From Dialister sp. UBA7295 (lineage in GTDB: Bacteria > Bacillota > Negativicutes > Veillonellales > Dialisteraceae): a DNA stretch of 8,866 nt. A model generated the notes under the pieces. It was not told where the DNA came from and made no database searches. It worked only from the letters and a program-made list of their open reading frames with translations. Location: positions 1 through 8,866 of the forward strand of contig DKQZ01000105.1 in the NCBI GenBank assembly GCA_002471975.1, in the 5' to 3' direction. Within the stretch, counting starts at the first letter, position 1; the number at the start of each line of letters is the position of its first letter. Below, piece after piece: positions 1 through 5,149 of the stretch. The position numbers and the translations under genes were made by a program.

Positions 1-10
1 AAAGGGTAAG

Positions 11-60
11 ATTCATGCCGCTTTCGCGGCACGAGTATTTATGGGGAACGGGCACAAAAA
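11..60 (+). repeat. Dispersed hairpin repeat, copy R1 (diverged)
   Basis: Stem TGCCGC (16-21), loop TTTC, stem GCGGCA (26-31), then a tail CGAGTATTTATGGGGAACGG that matches the tail of the other copies (TATGGGGACTTTGCACAGG). It lacks the upstream GTGAAGGTG of the other copies, so it is the most diverged member in the window. Orientation is the same as copies R2-R5. Confidence 0.6.
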
Positions 61-103
61 TTTCTCACTGCATCGGTGAGATTATATTTTCTGAAATGAA
101 ATC

Positions 104-146
104 AAACCTGCGGAAATGGATAAAAGTATCCGTTTTCCACAGGTTT
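104..146. other. Long stem-loop, possible terminator of an upstream gene
   Basis: Arms 104-122 and 127-146 pair almost completely (about 18 pairs, one mismatch, one bulge, one wobble) around an AAAG loop. The stem begins AAACCTG and closes CAGGTTT. The tail on either strand is only moderately T-rich, so termination is possible but not certain. It lies upstream of the nitroreductase gene. Confidence 0.5.
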
Positions 147-283
147 AATTGATTTGCAGGGATATTTTGAAAATATATTTTCAGGAAATTTTTCTAAAAT
201 CCGAGTAAAATAAAGTGAGACTTTAGATTTCCCGGGATTGTCAGTCCCCTGTTTATCGTGAATGAAATTTAAAGGAGGTTCCT

Positions 284-796
284 ATGGAATTTACAGAAGT
301 CATCAGAAACCGCTTTGCCTGCAAGAAATTTGGCAGTCGGAAAGTATCGAAAGAAGTACTGGAGGAAATCCTGGAAGCCGGACGGTTCGCCCCGACGGCC
401 AAAAATCTGCAGGAGCAGAAAATTTACATGCTCGAATCAGAAGAAGCCCTTGCAAAATTTGATAAAGCCACTCCCTGCCGCTATGGGGCACCGATCGTCC
501 TCATCGTTGCCTATGATAAGGAAAACGTCTTCACCTATCCCGGCGGAAAACGGGATTCCGGCATCGAAGATGCCTCCATCGTGGCCACCCATATGATTCT
601 CGCTGCAGAAAATGCAGGAGTGGACAGCTGCTGGATCAATTTCTTCGATCCCGACAAACTGAAAGAATCCCTGAGCCTTCCGGACAATGAAGAAATCCTC
701 ATGGCTCTCGACCTGGGCTATGGGGCCGAAGGCGTAAAAGCCCTGCCGAACCATACTCATCGGAAAGATTTGTCCGAAACGGTCCGGTATCTGTGA
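284..796 (+). CDS. Nitroreductase family protein (FMN-dependent)
   Basis: A 170-residue protein of the nitroreductase superfamily, flavin enzymes that reduce nitro groups, quinones or similar acceptors using NAD(P)H. Visible family features are the N-terminal segment VIRNRFACKKF (residues 7-16, the position of the usual RRSxRxF FMN-phosphate contact, here with the serine replaced), EAGRFAPTAKNLQ (31-43, the classic APSxxNxQ motif), the helix IEDASIVATHMILAAENAG (94-112), and the C-terminal LGYGAEGVKALPNHTHRKDL (144-163). The length fits small single-domain members. The start is supported by AAAGGAGG at 271-278, six bases before ATG. The next gene begins 44 bases after the stop with its own ribosome binding site, so the two are probably co-transcribed. 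The substrate cannot be assigned. The superfamily assignment is firm; the specific enzyme name is not. Confidence 0.9.
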   Translation: MEFTEVIRNRFACKKFGSRKVSKEVLEEILEAGRFAPTAKNLQEQKIYMLESEEALAKFDKATPCRYGAPIVLIVAYDKENVFTYPGGKRDSGIEDASIVATHMILAAENAGVDSCWINFFDPDKLKESLSLPDNEEILMALDLGYGAEGVKALPNHTHRKDLSETVRYL

Positions 797-840
797 ATCA
801 ATCCGTCGATTTAAATGATTTCTGTATGAAAGGAGAGAAA

Positions 841-1200
841 ATGAATACCTTTATCTGTTATGACCGCTGCGGAACCTGTAAGAAGGCGAAGAAATGGATG
901 GATGAAAACGGCATTTCCTATACCATCCGTCCCATTAAGGAGGAAAATCCGACAGTAGAAGAGCTGGAAAAATGGATCCCCGAAAGCGGAAAGGAACCGA
1001 AGAAATTCTTCAATACCAGCGGCAAAATCTACAGGGAGGAGAAGCTTTCCGCCCGGCTCAAAACCATGAGCGAAAAGGAAATGATCGGCCTTCTTGCCAC
1101 CGACGGCATGCTGGTGAAACGGCCCATCCTCCTTTCCGGCGATAAAGTGCTGGTAGGTTTTAAACAGGAAGAATGGGAAGAAGCCCTTCTGAAGAAGTAA
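841..1200 (+). CDS. ArsC/Spx-family thioredoxin-fold protein
   Basis: A 119-residue member of the ArsC/Spx/YffB family. The thioredoxin-like start (MNTFICYDRC) leads into a CxxC pair, C10-G-T-C13, followed by KKAKKWMDENGI and the RPIKEENPT segment (30-38). Near the C-terminus is LVKRPILL (91-98), the conserved [K/R]RP turn of the family. Members are either small thiol reductases of the arsenate reductase type or the Spx-type RNA polymerase partner that senses thiol oxidation. The two-cysteine site fits both, and I cannot separate them here. The start at 841 is chosen because AAAGGAGA at 830-837 sits just before it; an in-frame start at 793 would overlap the upstream stop and has no such site. 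It follows the nitroreductase gene in a likely redox or stress operon. Confidence 0.88.
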   Translation: MNTFICYDRCGTCKKAKKWMDENGISYTIRPIKEENPTVEELEKWIPESGKEPKKFFNTSGKIYREEKLSARLKTMSEKEMIGLLATDGMLVKRPILLSGDKVLVGFKQEEWEEALLKK

Positions 1201-1280
1201 ATACTATTCGTCAATAGGGAAGTGAAGCTATAACTTTATACTTTGACCGGTCCGTCATATGGTGCAACTGTATATTCCAC

Positions 1281-1321
1281 GGGCAGCACTTCCTGTTTTG
1301 ACAGGAGGAGCTGCTCTTTTT
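1281..1321 (+). terminator. Rho-independent terminator downstream of the ArsC/Spx-like gene
   Basis: A 16-bp stem (GGGCAGCACTTCCTGT at 1281-1296 with ACAGGAGGAGCTGCTC at 1301-1316; one A-A mismatch, two G-T pairs) closes on a TTTG loop and is followed by TTTTTAT. It is about 80 bases after the ArsC/Spx-like stop and reads on the plus strand. The right half of the same DNA carries a consensus promoter for the next gene. Confidence 0.85.
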
Positions 1322-1326
1322 ATAAT
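1298..1326 (+). promoter_or_regulatory. Perfect-consensus sigma-A promoter for the DUF4869/ATPase pair
   Basis: The -35 TTGACA at 1298-1303 and the -10 TATAAT at 1321-1326 are separated by exactly 17 bases. The predicted start near 1333 leaves a leader of about 28 bases before ATG 1361. The -35 covers the loop and right arm of the terminator stem, and the -10 follows its T-tract. A start codon upstream of this promoter would not be on its transcript, which supports 1361 as the real start. Confidence 0.85.
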
Positions 1327-1360
1327 GAAAGGAAAGAAGTGGCAGAAAAGAGGGATGAAT

Positions 1361-1798
1361 ATGCTCAGCATTTACTACGGACCCATGGACGGGGCTATTT
1401 ATAATACGGCTCTTTTCTTTAAGAATGATTATGAAGATGCCTGGATCGTGGATCCGGAGGTCAGGGAGATGGTGCGGGATGTAGACCATTCGGAGGTCCT
1501 GGAAAGCGGGGTCATTGACAGTCCCGTGCTGGGCAAGATCCCGCCGATTGGCCTTTCCGGGGGCGTAAAGACACTGATCCTCATCAAATTTGAACCGCAG
1601 AAAATTTTCAACGCCTCCACCTGCGGAGATAATTGTGCCAAATGGATCCTGAAATTGGCGGAAAAAGAGGACCGCACGATCAATCTCCGGCATCTGATGG
1701 ATTTCGGGGGAAAGCCGTTTACCATTAAAATCCTGAATACGAATCAGATTGTTCATTCCATGAAAGAACTGGTACCCATTGCTGGTTTGTATGTGTGA
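1361..1798 (+). CDS. DUF4869-like protein of unknown function
   Basis: A 145-residue soluble protein that I recognise from memory as resembling the DUF4869 family, which has no established function. Visible conserved-looking blocks are MLSIYYGPMDGAIYNT (1-16), IDSPVLGKIPPIGLSGGVKTLIL (52-74), FNASTCGDNCAKWILKLAEKED (83-104) and INLRHLMDFGG (107-117). C88 and C92 (CGDNC) could bind metal or be redox active, but that is a guess. I place the start at ATG 1361, after AGAGGG (1349-1354) and downstream of the consensus promoter. A longer frame from 1259 would start upstream of the promoter and translate the terminator hairpin. An alternative ATG at 1355 adds two residues. The stop overlaps the ribosome binding site of the ATPase gene nine bases later, so the pair is translationally coupled. 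Confidence 0.8.
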   Translation: MLSIYYGPMDGAIYNTALFFKNDYEDAWIVDPEVREMVRDVDHSEVLESGVIDSPVLGKIPPIGLSGGVKTLILIKFEPQKIFNASTCGDNCAKWILKLAEKEDRTINLRHLMDFGGKPFTIKILNTNQIVHSMKELVPIAGLYV

Positions 1799-1807
1799 GG
1801 GCTCATT

Positions 1808-2602
1808 ATGAAGGGCATTCATCAGGTCATTATCCAGAATAAACGGATTCATTTCCGGTTTGAGGTTCGTAGAAATATTACGATTATCTGCGGAGACAGT
1901 GCTACCGGCAAGACCACGCTTATCGATATGATTTCCGAATATATCAATCATCCCGAAGATAGCGGCGTGAGCCTTTCCTGCGATAAATCCTGTTATGTAC
2001 TGGAAGGCTCACTCTGGCAGGGGCAGCTCTCCGTGATACATGACAGCATCGTATTCATTGATGAAGGGAACCGGTTCATCAGCACTCCGGAATTCGCGGA
2101 AGCCATCAGGGGGACTGACAATTATTACGTCATCGTGACCAGGGAAAGCCTGCCTGCTCTCCCTTACAGCGTCAATGAAATATATGGGATCCGCATGTCC
2201 GGCCGCTTTGGCAGGCTGCAGCAGGTATATAATGAGTTCTATCCTGTCTACCCGGCTGAGCCCCGGATAGCTGTCGAACCGGACGAAATCATTACGTAAG
2301 ACAGTAACAGCGGTTTTGATTTCTTCCGGACCGTCACGGAAGATTCATCAATTCGGGTGACCTCAGCCAAAAGGAAATCCAATGTATTTGCCCTGGCCAA
2401 TCCGTCGGAACATGTGGAAAGCAGCAGGTTTTTCAGCTGGGAACGTTTCTTTACATTTCTTTTGATTTCCAAAACCGAAGGGACCTGGCTTCATTATGCC
2501 AGAAGGCGGTTGAACGAAGCTTATACAAAAGGACCAATCCGTCAGGCTATCCTGCAGGTGATGGCGCCGATACTGATCGAATGCAGGGATCAGGATAAGT
2601 AA
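1808..2602 (+). pseudogene. P-loop ATPase partner of DUF4869, interrupted by an in-frame stop
   Basis: The first 163 codons (1808-2296) encode a P-loop NTPase. Walker A is GDSATGKT at residues 29-36 and a Walker B-like strand SIVFIDEGN lies at 80-88 (D85, E86). TAA at 2297-2299 then stops translation. The same frame continues open for 100 more codons (2300-2599), starting DSNSGFDFF and including NPSEHVESSRFFSWERFF and TWLHYARRRLNEAY, and ends with TAA at 2600-2602, ten bases before a strong terminator. No frameshift is needed. As I recall the family, intact proteins run on through an EDSNSGF-like segment, so GAA to TAA is the simplest explanation. The GAGGG overlapping the upstream stop serves as ribosome binding site. 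It may be a recent pseudogene, a functional truncated ATPase, a read-through product or a sequencing error. Its function is unknown. Confidence 0.8.
2297..2299 (+). other. In-frame TAA splitting the ATPase frame
   Basis: The local codons are ATT ACG TAA GAC AGT AAC AGC GGT TTT GAT. The downstream part keeps the upstream frame. The next in-frame potential start is GTG 2357, but no ribosome binding site precedes it, so the C-terminal part is unlikely to be made as a separate protein. Confidence 0.85.
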
Positions 2603-2611
2603 CACATCAAT

Positions 2612-2651
2612 AAAACGTCCATGAGAGTGAATGCTTTCATGGGCGTTTTTT
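2612..2651 (+). terminator. Rho-independent terminator after the ATPase frame
   Basis: AAACGTCCATGAGAG (2613-2627) pairs with CTTTCATGGGCGTTT (2634-2648) over 15 positions with two G-T wobbles and a TGAATG loop. The stem runs into a T-tract (2646-2651). Its placement ten bases after the distal stop at 2602 supports 2602 as the ancestral gene end. Confidence 0.9.
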
Positions 2652-2691
2652 AGTGGATAGCAATCATCTGATTCCCGTCAAAACATTTATA

Positions 2692-2725
2692 TTTCCTGTC
2701 CTGCAGGATGTTCCCGGACAGGAAA
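2692..2725. other. Perfect 10-bp stem-loop in the convergent intergenic region
   Basis: TTTCCTGTCC (2692-2701) and GGACAGGAAA (2716-2725) are exact reverse complements around a 14-base loop. Neither side has a T-tract, so it is not a standard terminator. The following stretch to about 2780 is GC-rich, with short self-complementary pieces (GGCCC/GGGCC, CTCCGGAG). No gene lies in 2603-2894 on either strand. Confidence 0.6.
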
Positions 2726-2780
2726 CAGGACCAGCTCCGGAGTTCGGGATGGCCCGGCGGGAGGAGGGCCGGCTTTTGGT

Positions 2781-2809
2781 AAAAAGAAAACCCCCGGATA
2801 GTCCGGGGG
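2781..2809 (-). terminator. Rho-independent terminator of the TauE/SafE gene (minus strand)
   Basis: CCCCCGGA (2791-2798) pairs exactly with TCCGGGGG (2802-2809). Read on the minus strand, the stem is followed by TTTTCTTTTT (2790-2781). It is about 85 bases beyond the stop of the minus-strand permease gene. Confidence 0.88.
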
Positions 2810-2894
2810 TTCAGTAATAGCTTTAGCGATTTTTGCCTGCGACGAAGGGATCACCGGGCGACAAGCTTTTGAAAAGGAATGAAAATAAAGTTTC

Positions 2895-3659
2895 TTATTT
2901 CATCAATATCATGATGCTCATGATTGTATTGACTACGGCCACAATGGGGCGGAGGACTCTGTTTACTTTATTTCTGTCCAGTTTGCTCATGAGCCAGGGG
3001 CCCAGAAAAGCCCCGATTAAGGTGCCGGAGAGGAGGTATTTCACGAGCTCCCAGTCCACTCGTCCTACGGAAAGGTGCATGAGGAATCCCACCACACTCA
3101 TCACGCAGATGACAAAGACTGAAGTCCCTACAGCTGCCAGGGGAGTGCAGCCCAGGATGAAAAGGCCCGCCGTAATGGGTCCACCGCCGGAAAGGCCGAC
3201 GAGTCCGCATAGAAGGCCTCCGATGATGCCAAAGCCTCCTGCTTTGAGCTTGTCTTTTTTCGTCAGGTCTGCTTCGCTGTGGACTTCGTGTTTTGGGGGA
3301 CGGATGCAGGTCCAGGCCATCTGCAGGGCAAGGACGAGAAGGATGATGCCGGTCATTTTGTTGTAAATCCAGAGGGGCAGAAGGGTAGAGAAAAAAGAAC
3401 CCACGATGGCTCCCGGAATACAGCCGGCAAGCAGGTAGAGGGCCAGGTGACGATGCACGTTTCCCGCCCGGTAATGGGAAAAGGCTCCCATCATGGCTGT
3501 CGGAATGACGGTAGCCAGAGAGGTGGAAGCAGCAATATCCGGCGGGATATCACAAAGTCCCGTGAGCACGCCTACATAGACGGCGCCTCCTCCCCCGCCC
3601 AGGGAAATAATAAATAATCCGGCCAGAAGGCCGATGATGGTGAGAATGTAGAAGGGCAT
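2895..3659 (-). CDS. TauE/SafE family membrane permease
   Basis: A 254-residue integral membrane protein of the TauE/SafE (DUF81) family, usually described as sulfite, sulfonate or related anion exporters or importers. The first helix begins at residue 3 and leads into a glycine-rich loop SLGGGGGAVYVG (19-30). A second copy of this motif, GLSGGGPITAG (155-165), marks the internal duplication typical of the family. Between the halves is a hydrophilic cytoplasmic-type stretch, RPPKHEVHSEADLTKKDKLK (about 120-139), as expected. About eight hydrophobic segments can be seen. GGGAG lies six bases before the start. The substrate is unknown; an adjacent LysR regulator upstream on the same strand could control it, but 264 bases with a hairpin repeat separate them. 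Confidence 0.92.
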   Translation of the reverse strand: MPFYILTIIGLLAGLFIISLGGGGGAVYVGVLTGLCDIPPDIAASTSLATVIPTAMMGAFSHYRAGNVHRHLALYLLAGCIPGAIVGSFFSTLLPLWIYNKMTGIILLVLALQMAWTCIRPPKHEVHSEADLTKKDKLKAGGFGIIGGLLCGLVGLSGGGPITAGLFILGCTPLAAVGTSVFVICVMSVVGFLMHLSVGRVDWELVKYLLSGTLIGAFLGPWLMSKLDRNKVNRVLRPIVAVVNTIMSIMILMK

Positions 3660-3728
3660 AGGAACTCCCGATTGGAAAAATGAGGGATATCAAAGAAACG
3701 GGACTGACTGAAGTCTTCATATGTGCTG

Positions 3729-3756
3729 TTCGTTCTTCGTGATTCGTGGTTCGTGA
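3729..3756 (+). repeat. Heptamer tract (TTCGTGA type), four units
   Basis: Consecutive seven-base units TTCGTTC, TTCGTGA, TTCGTGG, TTCGTGA run straight into hairpin repeat R2. The same arrangement occurs before copy R3 at 6004-6038. Confidence 0.75.
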
Positions 3757-3804
3757 AGGTGTGCCGCCGATGCGGCACGAATATATGGGATTGTGCACAG
3801 GCGG
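3751..3804 (+). repeat. Dispersed hairpin repeat, copy R2
   Basis: TCGTGAAGGTG leads to stem TGCCGC (3762-3767), loop CGAT, stem GCGGCA (3772-3777), then a tail ATATATGGGATTGTGCACAG ending GCGG. It lies between the LysR-type gene and the TauE/SafE gene, in opposite orientation to both. Confidence 0.8.
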
Positions 3805-3847
3805 ATCGTTTTCCATTGGGAAAAAGTATTTCCATATTTTGAGAAAT

Positions 3848-3933
3848 GGCTAACGGCTAATAGCTAATGGCTAATGGCATTAGTGTCTGAAATGATTACC
3901 CGTTACCTATTCACGATTAGCTATTACCCATGA
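3848..3933. repeat. Heptamer tracts (GGCTAAT and CCCATTA types)
   Basis: At 3848-3882 the units are GGCTAAC, GGCTAAT, AGCTAAT, GGCTAAT, GGCATTA. At 3892-3933 they are ATGATTA, CCCGTTA, CCTATTC, ACGATTA, GCTATTA, CCCATGA. The second tract overlaps the 3' end of the LysR-type gene and contains its stop codon. Confidence 0.7.
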
Positions 3934-4790
3934 ACCGCTTTACGCACATATTCAATCAGTTCCGCCACACCCCGGCTCGCTTCTTTCCTGCATAGGAGTC
4001 CCACGCCTCCGGCGGGGATGTCGGAGGGGACGGCTTTGAGGTAGCCGGAAAAATTATGGGCCCAGACGGAGTGAATGATGGTGAGATCATCGGAGAAAAG
4101 GCTCTGCATGCGGCTTTTCATGTCATAGGCTTTATCGAGGAGCACTACTTTGGCTTCTCCGGGCAGCATGGTTTCGAAGGGAAATGCCATGGAGGCGTAT
4201 TTCCCGGCCAGAATGGTTTTCCCGCAGAGGTCCTCTTTGTGAATGATTTCTTTGGCGGAAAGGGGATTGTCGGAGGCCATGAGGAAGGTAAAGGTATCTT
4301 CGAGAAGAGGCACATAGAAAAGGCCTTCCAGGGCGCAGGGCTTTGGCTGGGCTACCGTGGTGATGTCTGCTTTTCCTTCGCGGATATCATCGAAATGGGA
4401 GTCCGAGGGGACGTAGGGGAATTCCAGAAGGCTGTAAGGATGGTCCGCCTGAAAAGCGCGGTAAGGTTTCAATATGAAGGCAGGGAGGCCTTCGTCTCCT
4501 CTTGCATAGCGGATGTGGTATTTTTCCTTCTTCAGGAGTTCCCGGCCGTAAGAGCGGGCTTCCCTGTATTTCGCAAGGATTTCCCTGGCCGTTTCATAGA
4601 GACGGGCCCCTCCGGGAGTGAGCTTTACCCCGTGGCTTGTCCGGTAGAAGAGGGGAAATCCCGCTTCCTTTTCCAAAAGGTTCACCTGCTGCATGAGGGC
4701 AGAGGGAGTGATGAACAGGAGTGCGGCGGCTTTTGTGAAAGAGCCGCATTCGGCGGCTTTGATGAATGCTTCGAGCTGGCGGTCGGTCAT
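3924..4790 (-). CDS. LysR-type transcriptional regulator
   Basis: A 288-residue LTTR. The N-terminal winged helix-turn-helix is clear: MTDRQLEAFIKAAECGSFTKAAALLFITPSALMQQVNLLEKEAG spans residues 1-44, with GVKLTPGGARLYETAREIL (54-72) forming the wing and the start of the linker helix. The rest is a two-lobed periplasmic-binding-like effector domain; the ligand cannot be read from the sequence. AAAGGAGA about seven bases before ATG supports the start. It is divergent from the MBL-fold gene at 5150, with 359 bases between, the usual arrangement in which an LTTR controls its neighbour. A long dyad at 5057-5082 is a candidate site. The last codons and stop lie inside a heptamer repeat tract, so the natural C-terminus may have been altered by repeat growth. 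Confidence 0.93.
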   Translation of the reverse strand: MTDRQLEAFIKAAECGSFTKAAALLFITPSALMQQVNLLEKEAGFPLFYRTSHGVKLTPGGARLYETAREILAKYREARSYGRELLKKEKYHIRYARGDEGLPAFILKPYRAFQADHPYSLLEFPYVPSDSHFDDIREGKADITTVAQPKPCALEGLFYVPLLEDTFTFLMASDNPLSAKEIIHKEDLCGKTILAGKYASMAFPFETMLPGEAKVVLLDKAYDMKSRMQSLFSDDLTIIHSVWAHNFSGYLKAVPSDIPAGGVGLLCRKEASRGVAELIEYVRKAVHG

Positions 4791-4846
4791 TTTGGTCTCC
4801 TTTGACGGATAGACTCAAGTCCCTGCATTACCTTTAGCGAAAGGAA

Positions 4847-4907
4847 TTGGGATTGGGAATCAGGGAAGGCGGCGCGCGACAGTAAGGCGTGCCTTTTTGA
4901 TTATGGA
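4847..4907 (+). repeat. Terminator-like dispersed repeat, copy 1
   Basis: TTGGGAATCAGGGAAGGCGG, then a variable centre, then GCCTTTTTGAT and ATGGAAAT. The same start and end occur at about 7818-7870. AAGGC and GCCTT can pair before the T-tract, so it may act as a weak plus-strand terminator. Confidence 0.45.
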
Positions 4908-4928
4908 AATAGTGAAATGCCCCTGACC

Positions 4929-5008
4929 TGTCAGCTGATAACCGATAACAGCTGATGTAAGAAAAGGGTTTGGGACTATTAACTATCAGCCATTACCCAT
5001 TAGCTATG
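4929..5008. repeat. Heptamer tracts upstream of the MBL-fold gene
   Basis: Units at 4929-4956 are TGTCAGC, TGATAAC, CGATAAC, AGCTGAT. Units at 4974-5008 are GACTATT, AACTATC, AGCCATT, ACCCATT, AGCTATG. Both keep a seven-base period with drifted sequence. Confidence 0.6.
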
Positions 5009-5056
5009 AACAAATTTCTATTTCTAATTATAGGCAGTTTGGCTTGCCTTCTCAAC

Positions 5057-5082
5057 CGGCATGAAGTAAAACCTTCATACCG
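5057..5082. promoter_or_regulatory. Dyad, candidate operator for the divergent LysR-type/MBL pair
   Basis: CGGCATGAAG (5057-5066) and CTTCATACCG (5073-5082) are inverted repeats with one mismatch around TAAAAC. The dyad lies 68 bases before the MBL start. The spacing between half-sites does not match the textbook T-N11-A LysR box exactly, so the binding protein is not proven. Confidence 0.5.
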
Positions 5083-5149
5083 ATGCATAGATTGACTATT
5101 CCGGGTGAAATAAAAAACAGGTATAGTGAATCCATAAGGAGGCGATGGT

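Larger units (their letters stand above)
1..283. other. Non-coding leader region with hairpins and palindromes
   Basis: No convincing gene lies here; the first good start with a Shine-Dalgarno site is at 284. The stretch holds a dispersed hairpin repeat (about 11-60), a long stem-loop (104-146), a 16-bp perfect palindrome (168-183) and a 15-bp near-palindrome (234-248; one wobble position) about 22 bases before the ribosome binding site of the next gene. I could not pick a confident promoter: AT-rich -10-like hexamers occur, but none has a well-spaced -35. Confidence 0.7.
4791..5149. other. Divergent intergenic region between LysR-type and MBL-fold genes
   Basis: No gene is supported. The region contains a small terminator-like repeat (4847-4907), heptamer tracts at 4929-4956 and 4974-5008, a strong dyad (5057-5082), and the MBL ribosome binding site. 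TTGACT at 5092-5097 and TATAGT at 5122-5127 resemble promoter hexamers, but they are 24 bases apart, so a standard promoter is not secure. Confidence 0.65.

Noticed and set aside
793..840. Longer ArsC/Spx-like start at 793
   Set aside because: It overlaps the upstream stop, has no ribosome binding site, and adds residues outside the family pattern; AAAGGAGA points to 841.
1259..1360. Upstream start of the DUF4869 gene at 1259
   Set aside because: It would translate through the terminator hairpin and start before the consensus promoter; family-like sequence starts at 1361.
1211..1951. Long minus-strand open frame (246 codons) opposite the DUF4869 gene
   Set aside because: It crosses the terminator/promoter and has no ribosome binding site or recognisable domain; the plus-strand gene explains the region.
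2357..2602. Independent small gene starting at GTG 2357
   Set aside because: It is in the same frame as the ATPase, lacks a ribosome binding site, and reads as the ATPase C-terminal part.
4056..4805. Plus-strand open frame (249 codons) opposite the LysR-type gene
   Set aside because: Low-complexity antisense shadow of a clear LysR-type coding sequence; it begins without a ribosome binding site.
5092..5127. TTGACT/TATAGT promoter for the MBL-fold gene
   Set aside because: The hexamers are 24 bases apart, too far for a normal sigma-A promoter; kept only as a remark.
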